From Clostridiales bacterium CCNA10 (GTDB taxonomy: Bacteria; Bacillota; Clostridia; Oscillospirales; Oscillospiraceae): a DNA stretch of 64,000 bases. A program made the position numbers and the translations under genes. Below are positions 8,254 through 15,967 of the stretch, piece by piece. Numbering within the stretch: position 1 is the stretch's first letter; each line of letters opens with the position of its first letter. The stretch spans positions 3,348,319 through 3,412,318 of the forward strand of contig AP018533.1 in assembly GCA_003573975.1 (NCBI GenBank), given 5' to 3'. The notes beneath the pieces are model-generated. The model did no database searches and was not told where the DNA came from. It was given only the letters and a program-made list of their open reading frames with translations.

Positions 8254-8904
8254 TCAGTACAGGGCAAAGCCCTGGTCATAGCGCCGGCTGTCCCGCTGAA
8301 AGGCCCGGTCCACTGCCGCGGCGGAGTCCTCCCCGCGTTCCAGCCATCCTCCGGACCGCTGCCCTGTCCGGCCCGACAGGGCTGTGCGGCCCTCCTCCGC
8401 CCAGGGAGCGCGGACTGTCGCATCCCCACGCCGCGCCCGCTCCACTGCCCGGTTCAACTGCTCCGCCTGCTCCAGCAGGGCGGGCCGCTCCCCTCCCTCC
8501 ACAGCGGCCTCCGCCAGCACATCCGGCTGAGACACACTCCAGTCCGGCGCCCACAGGCGGCCCAGTATACGGGCCTCAGACCGCTTCTCCTCCGGCGGGG
8601 CAGGGGACCAGGCGGCCGCCCAGGCCTCCTGTGGAGCAGAAGCCGGGGAGGCGCCCACATCTTCCTGCGCTTCCAGGGACCCCTGCGCCTCCGCCTGGAC
8701 CGGCGGCGGCCCTTCCAGGCCGTTCTCAGTCCTCTGCGCCGCAGGGCTGCGGGCCTGGCGGCCCACTGCCTCCGGCTCTGCGCTTCCAGAGGATTCCGAC
8801 AGGGGATCAAACAGAGCAGGTCCCAGGGCATCCATCCAATGTGCGGCGGTGCCCGCCTCTTCCTCCTCCAGCTGGTCCAGCAACTCCTCCAGATAGTCCG
8901 TCAT
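8254..8904 (-). CDS. Unknown Ala/Pro/Glu-rich protein in the tape-measure position
   Basis: 216 residues, no family recognised. The N-terminus is acidic (DYLEELLDQLEEEEAG), the middle is rich in Ala, Pro, Glu and Gln and looks disordered, and the C-terminus has a predicted helix (EQAEQLNRAVERARRG) followed by charged sequence ending RRYDQGFALY. In PBSX and P2-like phages the large tape-measure gene lies exactly here, after the frameshifted chaperone and before the LysM protein, usually several hundred to over a thousand residues. This one has no hydrophobic segments and is far shorter. It starts by ATGA overlap with the chaperone extension. It could be a reduced tape measure, or a replacement with another role. 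Confidence 0.75.
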   Translation of the reverse strand: MTDYLEELLDQLEEEEAGTAAHWMDALGPALFDPLSESSGSAEPEAVGRQARSPAAQRTENGLEGPPPVQAEAQGSLEAQEDVGASPASAPQEAWAAAWSPAPPEEKRSEARILGRLWAPDWSVSQPDVLAEAAVEGGERPALLEQAEQLNRAVERARRGDATVRAPWAEEGRTALSGRTGQRSGGWLERGEDSAAAVDRAFQRDSRRYDQGFALY

Positions 8905-9203
8905 GCCTTGGCCCCCTTCCGCAGCCGCTCATACCGCTCCTGGTCAAAGGCGGGGTTGACCGCCCCCTCCCCCTGACCGGAGGGGGCCCCGCATACCGGG
9001 CATCGGGACTCCGCTGCCCGGGCGCGGCAGACGGGGCACAGCCGTTCCAGTTCCTCCTCCTGATCCAGCGCCAGGTGGGACAGGCACCACACATAGTCCC
9101 GGTCCCTCATAGCCTGTGCTCTCGGCTCTGAGGGCAGCGCGCCAAAAGCTTTCAGCACCCGCCAGCGCAGCCGGTCCGCCCCGTCGGAGGCTAGTTTTTT
9201 TTT
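8901..9203 (-). CDS. -1 frame extension of the tail assembly chaperone (zinc-ribbon-like)
   Basis: This frame has no plausible start of its own before residue 15 but is continuous with the chaperone gene if ribosomes slip -1 on nine A residues. It adds about 100 residues, including WCLSHLALDQEEELERLC and two CPVC pairs that look like a zinc ribbon. The same two-ORF layout produces G/GT in lambda, E/E' in P2 and similar pairs in PBSX-like elements. A GTG or TTG internal start is possible but has no good ribosome site. Confidence 0.75.
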   Translation of the reverse strand, partial: KKKLASDGADRLRWRVLKAFGALPSEPRAQAMRDRDYVWCLSHLALDQEEELERLCPVCRARAAESRCPVCGAPSGQGEGAVNPAFDQERYERLRKGAKA

Positions 9204-9532
9204 AGCGCCTCGGCTTCCTCCTGCCCCATGGTGAGGGCCGGATTTTCTTCCCGGTTAAACTGGCTCCAGGTCTTGGCCAGGGCGGCGATCTCCTCCACCC
9301 GCAGCCCCGCCAGGACCGCCTCGCCGCCGGAAAATATTGGGCTGCCCTCCTCCGTCTCCAGAGCCCGGGCCAGCAGGCAGGCATTGGAGCACAGGGCGTG
9401 CTCTTTGGGCGCCCGGGCCAGCCCCCCCGCCTCCCGGCGGGCCTGGAGGACCTCCAGGGCAGACAGCAGGCGCAGCCTCATACCGTTATCCAGCGTCAGG
9501 CAGTCCCGTCGGGCCAAAATAGACCCCTCCAC
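9191..9532 (-). CDS. Tail assembly chaperone, XkdN-like (zero-frame product)
   Basis: 113 residues between the tube and tape-measure slots, as for XkdN. The body is helical (LRLLSALEVLQARREAG; IAALAKTWSQFNREENPALTM). It ends EALKKN immediately after an A9 tract, a classical programmed frameshift arrangement. Chaperones of this type bind the tape measure during tail assembly; the longer frameshift form is made in minor amounts. Confidence 0.82.
   Translation of the reverse strand: MEGSILARRDCLTLDNGMRLRLLSALEVLQARREAGGLARAPKEHALCSNACLLARALETEEGSPIFSGGEAVLAGLRVEEIAALAKTWSQFNREENPALTMGQEEAEALKKN
9195..9203 (-). promoter_or_regulatory. Programmed -1 ribosomal frameshift site (A9)
   Basis: On the minus strand the zero frame reads CTA AAA AAA AAC TAG. 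Nine consecutive A residues give a homopolymeric slippery heptamer one codon before the stop, and the -1 frame stays open for about 300 bases into the extension. Confidence 0.8.
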
Positions 9533-9535
9533 AGC

Positions 9536-9925
9536 TTACACCTCCGTCTCCAGCCGTTTTCCGGCCACAATGGTCACCTTTTCCAGAACCATATCGCCCA
9601 GGGTCCCGGTCTCCTGGATGCCGCTCCACTGGCAGTTGGAGTAGATGATCTTCCGGTCCGGCTTGCAGATGACCAGGGAAAAGTCGCTCAGGCCGTAGAA
9701 GTCGATCCCGTCCCGGATGGCCTCGTCCGTGGCGTACAGCCGGGTCAGCTCCAGCACATGGGTGGTCTGCCCGGGGACAGTAGCCACCGGCTCCTCCTCG
9801 CCGAAGGCCTCCACCGCCCGGCTGGTCTTGGAGGCCCTGGCGGTATAGCTCTGCACCACCGCCGCCTTGACCCCGTTCACTTCCAGATAAATGTCACTGC
9901 TGGTGGGAAATCCCGCAATGCTCAA
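9536..9925 (-). CDS. Tail tube protein, XkdM-like
   Basis: A 129-residue protein with the length and pattern of the XkdM/YqbM inner tube family: an N-terminal SSDIYLEVNGVKAA strand pair, central DGIDFYGLSDFSLVI, and IYSNCQWSGIQETGTLGD, a motif conserved in contractile-tail tubes. It follows the sheath gene, the usual order. The ATG is preceded by a GGAGG site. Confidence 0.9.
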   Translation of the reverse strand: MSIAGFPTSSDIYLEVNGVKAAVVQSYTARASKTSRAVEAFGEEEPVATVPGQTTHVLELTRLYATDEAIRDGIDFYGLSDFSLVICKPDRKIIYSNCQWSGIQETGTLGDMVLEKVTIVAGKRLETEV

Positions 9926-9944
9926 TGTACTCCCTCCTGTCTCC

Positions 9945-11006
9945 TCAGATGGTGATGCTGGCCGTCAGCCAGATCTGGTTCAGCCCGTGGGCCACCGTAA
10001 AGGCAAATTCCACAAGACACACCGTGGGGTTCTCCGGAAGCGCGGTCACCGTCACGCCGTCGTAGCCGGTGATGATCTCCCGGGCCTTTTTGTTCTCCAA
10101 TTCCAGCACCACCTGAGACCGGATGGCCCCCCGGCTCTGCTCCGTATTTTTCGCCCGGCGGAAGCGGGCACGCAGGCTCTCCCGGATGGCTGGGATCACG
10201 TCATCCACGATCAATACTGTGGACAGCTCCCTCCATGTGGCGTCCTCACTTTCCCCGGAGCGGGTCCTGGTGGTGATCCCCCGGACCACCGAGACCGTCC
10301 CCGCCCTGCTGTCCAACGGCGTCACACCGCCCCGGACCAGCAAATCGATGTCGTTGTCTCCGTACTGGGTTGACAGCCCGTTCAGCCCCAGCAGCTCCGC
10401 GCCGCCCAGGGGGACCGCCGGATCTCCCTGTCCCGCGATGGCTCCCGCCACCGCCGCCGCGGCGGTGAGACCGGACAGGGCCGTCCCCTTTTCTGATACC
10501 CCGCCGGGCGCGGCCAGCACCACCCGTTCGCTGTTCAGCGCCTTGGCCCGGTCCGTCAGTGCGGTGACGCTTTCCTCCGCCCCACCAGCCACCACGGCGA
10601 TGCGCTCTCGCCGTGCGGCTGAGGCGGCCGTCACGCTGTCCCGCAGCTTCTGCTGTACCTCCTGGTCCGTGCTGTCGCACACCACCACGCTGAGGTCCTC
10701 CATGCCGGACATGGCCGCAAAGGCGGCCTCATAGCCCTCGGCATTTGCCACGGGGACGACGGCTACCGCCGCCGCCCCGTTGAGCAGGATCACCCGGATC
10801 AGCTCCGCCATATCCTGGCTGTCCGCCTGGCTGCCAAAGGTGGATACCGCCTCCTCATAGCTGGTGATGGTCTGGATCACGCCGGCCTCCGCCTTGGTGT
10901 TCACCGCCGCCAGGCCCACCGTTTTTCTCCCGCCGCTTCCGCGGACCAGGGAGGACGCGCCATAGACGGAGTACACCCCCGGGCGCTCGTGTGTGGTCAC
11001 ATTCAT
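9945..11006 (-). CDS. Tail sheath protein, XkdK-like
   Basis: 353 residues of the contractile tail sheath family. The N-terminal handshake/strand segment (ERPGVYSVYGASS) and the C-terminal domain (SREIITGYDGVTVT-type and VEFAFTVAHGLNQIWLTASI) are typical, with a variable middle domain. It shows that the particle has a contractile rather than flexible tail. Start overlaps the previous stop (ATGA). Confidence 0.92.
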   Translation of the reverse strand: MNVTTHERPGVYSVYGASSLVRGSGGRKTVGLAAVNTKAEAGVIQTITSYEEAVSTFGSQADSQDMAELIRVILLNGAAAVAVVPVANAEGYEAAFAAMSGMEDLSVVVCDSTDQEVQQKLRDSVTAASAARRERIAVVAGGAEESVTALTDRAKALNSERVVLAAPGGVSEKGTALSGLTAAAAVAGAIAGQGDPAVPLGGAELLGLNGLSTQYGDNDIDLLVRGGVTPLDSRAGTVSVVRGITTRTRSGESEDATWRELSTVLIVDDVIPAIRESLRARFRRAKNTEQSRGAIRSQVVLELENKKAREIITGYDGVTVTALPENPTVCLVEFAFTVAHGLNQIWLTASITI

Positions 11007-11506
11007 TGATGACTCTCCCCTCTGACCTCAAAGTCCAAAAATGCGCCGCCAGGCTCTGTCACGGCGTACAGGCAGGCGGTGCATACCGCTTGGGCCGGCC
11101 GTTTCAGCAGACGGCTGTCCCGGTCGTACCCGGTCTCGCCGCAGGAAAACTCCCGGATGTCCAGCCCCTCTGGGCCCGCTCCGGCGCAGGCCCCCGCCAG
11201 CTGGTCCAGGGCGGCCTGTATGGCCCCCTCTCCAAGCTTGGGCGGGGCATAGAGGTCCAGACCGAAGGTGAACTGCACCTTCTGACCATAGACCTCCACC
11301 CACTGTTCCCGCTCCTTGTCGTATCGTTCGCCCAGATAGTGCTGAAATCCGGCGGGTCCGGCCTGACATCCCCGGAGGGATACCACAGCCACCGGCCCAT
11401 CCAGCTGCTCCCGAGGCTCTGCCGGCCAGTCGGTCATGGCCCGGAGCCCTTTCTCCCGCAGGAAAGCCGCCAACCGCTCCCGGAGCCCATCCAGCCCGCC
11501 GCTCAT
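11003..11506 (-). CDS. Tail completion/terminator-like protein (XkdJ-position)
   Basis: 167 residues, located between the head-closure gene and the sheath. The product has FTFGLDLYAPPKLGEGA and an ending FLDFEVRGESHQ, like the small proteins that cap the tube in PBSX-type modules. Identity is positional; the fold is not recognised with certainty. ATG 11506 overlaps the preceding stop. Confidence 0.62.
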   Translation of the reverse strand: MSGGLDGLRERLAAFLREKGLRAMTDWPAEPREQLDGPVAVVSLRGCQAGPAGFQHYLGERYDKEREQWVEVYGQKVQFTFGLDLYAPPKLGEGAIQAALDQLAGACAGAGPEGLDIREFSCGETGYDRDSRLLKRPAQAVCTACLYAVTEPGGAFLDFEVRGESHQ

Positions 11507-11832
11507 GCGCCCGCCTCCCGGTCTCTGGGCCGGAGCACCGCCCACACATGGGAGGTCCGGCCGCCAGCCTGAATGGGATGGGCCGTCTGCACCTCATAGC
11601 CGGTCCCATTCCACTCCACCCAGCACCCCGGCGTCAGCGGCTCCTCCGGCTTTCCGAGATATAAAAAGCGGTCCTCCCGCCGCAGGCCCAGGGGGCTGGG
11701 GGCCTCCTGGGCCCGGTCCCGCTCTGTGACCGCTTGGAGGAACGCCTGTGTCCGAACCGTCTCCTCTCCCCGGTGAAGGGCCACGCTCTGCCCGTACCGG
11801 GCCAGCAGGGCGGCCCATTCCCGCTCCATCAT
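11503..11832 (-). CDS. Head-tail joining (head closure) protein, XkdH-position
   Basis: 109 residues beginning MMEREWAALLARYGQ and containing DRFLYLGKPEEPLTPG and YEVQTAHPI, consistent with the small strand-rich head-closure/stopper proteins of siphoviruses and PBSX (XkdH/YqbH). ATG 11832 is chosen because it forms an ATGA overlap with the connector gene. Confidence 0.65.
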   Translation of the reverse strand: MMEREWAALLARYGQSVALHRGEETVRTQAFLQAVTERDRAQEAPSPLGLRREDRFLYLGKPEEPLTPGCWVEWNGTGYEVQTAHPIQAGGRTSHVWAVLRPRDREAGA

Positions 11833-12170
11833 CCTGCCACCCCCTGAAAGGAAAATCCACCGTCCACCAGATAGGGGGCCATCAGCCGCTCCGCCTGGGC
11901 AGTCAGCTCCGCCGCGCCCTGCCCGGTCCTGTGGATGGTCAGGTTTCCGGCGGTGAAGGAGGCGACGCCCGCCTCCCCTGCCTGGAGCCATGCCAGCACC
12001 ATCCAGGCGGCCGCCGGCACAAAGGCGCTCTCACAATCCTCCGGCGTCAGGCCGGGGCGCAGCCGCCCCGCCAGTTCCGTCTCCGCCGCCTGACAGAGCA
12101 TGACCAACAGCTCCTCCTGATCCGTCCCGCCCCCCAGGGTGCGGACCAGGGCCTGGATCCGCCCGGTCAC
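11829..12170 (-). CDS. Head-tail connector (gp6-like adaptor)
   Basis: 113 residues, mostly helical, located directly after the capsid gene. The pattern LLVMLCQAAETELAGRL ... AAWMVLAWLQAGEAGVASFT fits the gp6/gp15-type adaptor that sits below the portal. Start overlaps the capsid stop by four bases. Confidence 0.72.
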   Translation of the reverse strand: MTGRIQALVRTLGGGTDQEELLVMLCQAAETELAGRLRPGLTPEDCESAFVPAAAWMVLAWLQAGEAGVASFTAGNLTIHRTGQGAAELTAQAERLMAPYLVDGGFSFQGVAG

Positions 12171-13189
12171 GACGCCTTCACCGTCAGCACGCGGGAGGCC
12201 CCTTGGAACAGCTTGGCAAAGCCGCTGATGGTGGTGATGGCCGCACGCTCCAGCTGCCGGTCGATCAGCTTGTCGTACTCCACCGTCACATCGCTGCCCT
12301 GCACCAGCTCCAGGGCATACCGCTTGTCCAGGCCGATGGCGGTGTTTTTGGGCAGCACGGAGGTGCGCAGCAGGGTGGCGCCCAGAGGGGTGGACAGCTT
12401 GCCGGTGCCCTGGAAGTTCAGACCGGTGAGGGGGTTCTGGAACTCCGCCAGCTTGAGCATCTTCAGCAGCACATCGGAGCTGACCAGCAGCGTGTTCATC
12501 TCATAGGGGTCGAAGGCCGCCCAGAAGTCCACCAGCTCGTCATAGGTGAGCACGCCGGCGCCCTTGGTCTCTGAGGCGGCGGCTGCGTTGTCGTTACCGT
12601 CCCCGTGGATCAGCACCTCCACCGCGTCGGCCAGCAGCATCTGGGCGATGTGGCTGCCGATCTGGCGCAGAGTGACAGAAAATAGGTCCAGTTTCTGATA
12701 GCGCACCGCCTCATAGCTGGCCACCAGCATCCGGCCCCGCTTGCGCAGCTTCACCAGATTGGCCTGCACCTGAATGGTGGTGGCGGGGATGGATGCGCCC
12801 TCGTCCACCGCCTTCAGCTCCTTGCTGTCCCCTCCGGCCTGGGCGGTGATGGAGCGGTAGTCCATCCCCTCGAACCGGGTGGTGGCGGCGGTGATGGAGG
12901 GGAGCAGATCCCCCTCCTCCATGCCCTGGCGCACCGAGCGGGCAATGTACTCTGGGAAGAGCACCGCGGAGTCCGCGGTGCGGAAAAATTTCTCCACCGG
13001 GTCGGAGGCCGCCCCCCGCACCTTGATGTCAAAGCGCTTCAGCTGCCGCTGAAAGGCGTCCAGCCCCTCCATGCCGGTTCCCTTGTACTGCTCGGAGGGG
13101 TCCAGACGCTCCAGCACCTGGGTAAAGGAGCGGCCCGCCTCCTGATACATCCCCTTTTCCAGCTTGATGGTGTCGCAATGATTTGCCAT
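12167..13189 (-). CDS. Major capsid protein
   Basis: 340 residues of an HK97-fold major capsid protein. It has an N-terminal arm, an E-loop-like region, and spine/P-domain sequences such as RKRGRMLVASYEAVRYQKLD, LLADAVEVLIHGDGN and a C-terminal YDKLIDRQLERAAITTISG. There is no long N-terminal scaffold-like extension, so scaffolding probably comes from the protease gene's C-terminus. ATG 13189 follows GGAGG with normal spacing; in-frame upstream codons lack a ribosome site and would overlap the decoration gene. Confidence 0.9.
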   Translation of the reverse strand: MANHCDTIKLEKGMYQEAGRSFTQVLERLDPSEQYKGTGMEGLDAFQRQLKRFDIKVRGAASDPVEKFFRTADSAVLFPEYIARSVRQGMEEGDLLPSITAATTRFEGMDYRSITAQAGGDSKELKAVDEGASIPATTIQVQANLVKLRKRGRMLVASYEAVRYQKLDLFSVTLRQIGSHIAQMLLADAVEVLIHGDGNDNAAAASETKGAGVLTYDELVDFWAAFDPYEMNTLLVSSDVLLKMLKLAEFQNPLTGLNFQGTGKLSTPLGATLLRTSVLPKNTAIGLDKRYALELVQGSDVTVEYDKLIDRQLERAAITTISGFAKLFQGASRVLTVKAS

Positions 13190-13211
13190 ATTCAAAGCCT
13201 CCTTTTTCAAC

Positions 13212-13556
13212 TTACAGGCAGACCACGGCGGTGTGACCGCTGTTGTCCGCACTGACCACCAGGACCTCCGTACCTCCGGTGGAGACGGGCTTCACGCCGC
13301 CGGTCCCGTCGGCGGCCAGCTTCACCCGGCCCAGCGTCACTGTGCCGGAGGTTGGCAGACAGGCGAACCCCTTCACCTGCACCCCGGCGAACCCGCTCCG
13401 CACCGACAGGGCCAGCCCGCAGAAGGCGTCTCCGTCCGTGCAGGCCCCCACCTCGCCGTTTCCAGTAATCTTCACCACCTGACCGGGCTTCATATCCTCT
13501 CGGGCCGCGAAAGTAGCGGTCACCATGCCGATGTCCTCAAACGAAACCTTGCTCAT
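13212..13556 (-). CDS. Capsid decoration/stabilising protein (DUF2190-like)
   Basis: 114 residues composed almost wholly of short strands (MVTATFAAREDMKPGQVVKI; GTVTLGRVKLAADGTGGVKP), resembling lambda gpD / DUF2190 decoration proteins that lie beside the capsid gene. It could plug the capsid trimer. The ATG is preceded by AGGAG. Confidence 0.78.
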   Translation of the reverse strand: MSKVSFEDIGMVTATFAAREDMKPGQVVKITGNGEVGACTDGDAFCGLALSVRSGFAGVQVKGFACLPTSGTVTLGRVKLAADGTGGVKPVSTGGTEVLVVSADNSGHTAVVCL

Positions 13557-13587
13557 TCTGACTCCTCCTTTGATGGTTGTTTCTCCC

Positions 13588-14529
13588 TCAAATCAAAAAT
13601 GCTCCGTCCTCCCGGGGCTCCTCTCCCGGCTTCTGGGCATATTCCAGCTGGACCGGCAGGGGATAGCGCTCCCGGGCTCTGGCCTGATAGGCCCGCTTCA
13701 GGGCCTGAAGCTCCTCCGCGTCCAGCTTGTCCGTGATCTGCTTCAGCACAGTCCGGTCCAGGCCGCTGTCCGCCAGTGCTCCCATCCGCACCACCTCCTC
13801 CCGGAGCGTGAACAGCCACTTCCGGCCCAGGGCTGCCTCCCGCTCCAGCCCATCCAGCTCCCGGATACACAGGTCCCGGCCCGCCGCCAGCTCCCGGAGG
13901 GTCTGCGCGGGCTCCCCGGCGGGACAGAGCCCCTTCACCACACCGGCCCCGGGCTGGGCGGGCACCGCCACAAAGGAGAACTCATAGGCGTCCACGGCCT
14001 CCTCCAGCTGGAAAAAACACCGCGCTCCGTCATAGACCTCCCCGGGCTTGTGTCCGCAGTCCTGCCCACGCTCCGTACTGCAGATGGAGCATACCGCCCG
14101 CTTCACAGCGCAGCCCACGCTGACCTCCTTCTTGATACCCCCCTCGATCTCTGCGATCAGGCCTTGGTTGTCCGGGGTGCGCACCATATAGGCCCAGCCC
14201 TTCAGCCAGCAGTAGCCGTCTCCCGCCTGGGTGAGGCGCTCCGGCTCCCGCACCACCTCCGTGCGGTAGAGCCGGGCGGCCTGTCCCCGGGCGCTCCAGC
14301 TGTGGTCGAACAGTCCGCTCTTGCCCACAAACAGGGGGGCCAGCTGCTCCAGCGTTTTCTCCGGGAACCGCTCCTGGTCCCTGTCCACCTCGTTGTCGCA
14401 CAGACACAGGGAGAAGACATATACCTCCTCCGCAGACAGCGAGGCCCGGCTCAGCCGGTTGATGTCCTCCAGATGGCCGGGCAGCAGGCCGCTGCTGGCA
14501 GGCTGCCGGGATGTTTTTTGGATCCTCAT
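13588..14529 (-). CDS. Head maturation protease / scaffold-like protein
   Basis: 313 residues. The N-terminal half resembles prohead serine proteases: VYVFSLCLCDNEVDRDQERF, FDHSWSARGQAARLY with the probable active-site His, and FSFVAVPAQPGAGVVKG, which corresponds to the conserved SLV-VPANP end of that domain. A cysteine/histidine cluster (CAVKRAVCSIC then CGH) inside the domain may bind zinc. The C-terminal third is helical and charged and probably acts as a scaffold. ATG 14529 overlaps the portal stop and follows GGAGAAC. Confidence 0.78.
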   Translation of the reverse strand: MRIQKTSRQPASSGLLPGHLEDINRLSRASLSAEEVYVFSLCLCDNEVDRDQERFPEKTLEQLAPLFVGKSGLFDHSWSARGQAARLYRTEVVREPERLTQAGDGYCWLKGWAYMVRTPDNQGLIAEIEGGIKKEVSVGCAVKRAVCSICSTERGQDCGHKPGEVYDGARCFFQLEEAVDAYEFSFVAVPAQPGAGVVKGLCPAGEPAQTLRELAAGRDLCIRELDGLEREAALGRKWLFTLREEVVRMGALADSGLDRTVLKQITDKLDAEELQALKRAYQARARERYPLPVQLEYAQKPGEEPREDGAFLI

Positions 14530-15668
14530 GTGTTCTCCTTTCTGATCTGTTCCGCCTGGGCGTGATAGAGCTCTGCCCGGGCCTCCTCCACCAGATCCTG
14601 CAAATTGATGTCCTCCCACTCCACCTCCAGGTCCTCAGACCAGCCGTGGAGCCTCAGCCACAGCCGGCACACCCGCCGGACCGCAGGCTCCAGGCTCCGC
14701 CGGATGGCGGTGATCTCGCTGGTGAGCAGGTCGGCCTGCTGGGCGCTCATCCGCTCCGTGGACGACCAGGACAGCCCCAGGAGGAAGGGCGGGATCCCGG
14801 TCCGGGCGATCAGCTGCTCCAGGATCTGACGCACCGGGACCTCGCTGTCCAGCACCTGGCTGTCCGCGCCGATGACCTTGATGTCCACATCCCCCACCGC
14901 GACAAAGTCCCGTACTGCCCCCTGGCGGCCCGCCTGCATGGCGGCGGACCACTCCCGGGCGATCTGCTGTCCCCGCTCCTGGGCGGAGAGTCCATCCCGC
15001 TCCCCGGGCCTGCACACCACCGCGAAGCGCAGGTTTCCCGCCCGCTCCCAGTTCTGTCCCAGCGCCTGATAGATCTTCAGCAGGATCCCGCTGAGGAACG
15101 GCATGGAGCGCAGCAGAGACACGCCGTATGGGTTGTCCGTCCCCGGCTGAAATGGGGTAAAGAGCAGCAGCTCCTGCCAGGGCAGTTCCACCGGCTGGCC
15201 GTTCCGCCCCCGGGCGCACAGCTGGAACTCCAGGGGTGTCTCCCCCTCCCGGATCTCAATCTGTCCGGGGTCAGCGCACAGCAGGGCGGCAATGTCCCGC
15301 CCCTCCCGGTCCAGCACCATCTCGCCCACCCCCTGACCACAGGTGAGCATGGAGTCCAGATACTGGTCCAGAAAGGACTGGAGCCCCCGCTGTCCGCGGC
15401 CGGTGTCCACCTCCTGAAGGAACCGTTCCAACCCCGCCTGGGCCCCTCCCGCACCGCACCGGACCTGTACGCCCCCGCACAGCCGCACCAGCTTCATCAG
15501 GGCGGCGTCCACGATGGGGACCGCCTCCCGGATGGCCCGGTACAGCTCCAGCTCCCCCCGGCGCAGGGGCACATACCGGTCCAGCGCGCCGAAGGGATGC
15601 CCCTCCTGGTCCCGAAGCTGGACCTCAGGCGGCTGCGCCGCCGGTTTTTTCCGCATGAACCATTTCAA
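14526..15668 (-). CDS. Portal protein
   Basis: About 380 residues of a phage portal protein, the dodecameric ring through which DNA enters the capsid. Family signs are ALDRYVPLRRGELELYRAI, NPYGVSLLRSMPFL, WERAGNLRFAV and the clip/wing helices near SWSSTERMSAQQADLLTSE. I choose TTG 15668 because GGAGGG lies about six bases upstream; ATG 15656 is the alternative. The same frame stays open upstream to 15971, into the cassette and terL remnant, but that stretch is not portal-like. Confidence 0.88.
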   Translation of the reverse strand: MKWFMRKKPAAQPPEVQLRDQEGHPFGALDRYVPLRRGELELYRAIREAVPIVDAALMKLVRLCGGVQVRCGAGGAQAGLERFLQEVDTGRGQRGLQSFLDQYLDSMLTCGQGVGEMVLDREGRDIAALLCADPGQIEIREGETPLEFQLCARGRNGQPVELPWQELLLFTPFQPGTDNPYGVSLLRSMPFLSGILLKIYQALGQNWERAGNLRFAVVCRPGERDGLSAQERGQQIAREWSAAMQAGRQGAVRDFVAVGDVDIKVIGADSQVLDSEVPVRQILEQLIARTGIPPFLLGLSWSSTERMSAQQADLLTSEITAIRRSLEPAVRRVCRLWLRLHGWSEDLEVEWEDINLQDLVEEARAELYHAQAEQIRKENT

Positions 15669-15711
15669 TTTCTTCCCTCCATTCCCGCTGTTCGGATACG
15701 GGCGGCCTCTC

Positions 15712-15830
15712 TCATCCGCCGCCCCGCTCCACCGTACTGGCGAAGAATTCATCCGTTCTCCGGCCTGCCACTGTAACAGCAAAATACCGGATGTCATCCA
15801 TGGCGCGGTCGTGTCTCCCCACCCGGCCGC
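15712..15830 (-). pseudogene. Remnant of a second terL 3' end
   Basis: About 35 codons here read HDRAMDDIRYFAVTVAG, then FFASTVERGGG and a stop. The intact terL upstream ends HDHAMDDIRYFAVTVAS, then FFAGAVERSG and a stop. Over about 92 aligned bases I count about 20 differences. The fragment has no N-terminal part and lies between the cassette and the portal gene, so it is a displaced or duplicated terminase tail. Confidence 0.85.
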
Positions 15831-15967
15831 AGCCGGGCGGGGGCCCCGGATCTCATTTTCCTTGGGCGGAGTGGATCCGCCCTGGGACAATTTTCCGCTC
15901 CGCTTCAAATTGACGGCGGTCCCCGCCGCCCCATCGGAGATGGGGCCCAGGAACACGCCCACGCCAT
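15822..15967 (-). other. Hairpin-rich cassette between terL and the terL remnant
   Basis: At least five stems fit in about 125 bases: 15928-15946 (GCCCCATC/GATGGGGC), 15914-15928 (CGGCGG/CCGCCG), 15888-15912 (CAATTT/AAATTG), 15864-15882 (GGGCGGA/TCCGCCC) and 15822-15837 (CCCGGC/GCCGGG). The minus frame is open from an ATG that overlaps the terL stop but encodes nothing recognisable. It may be a structured RNA or a small mobile or recombination element. Confidence 0.6.
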
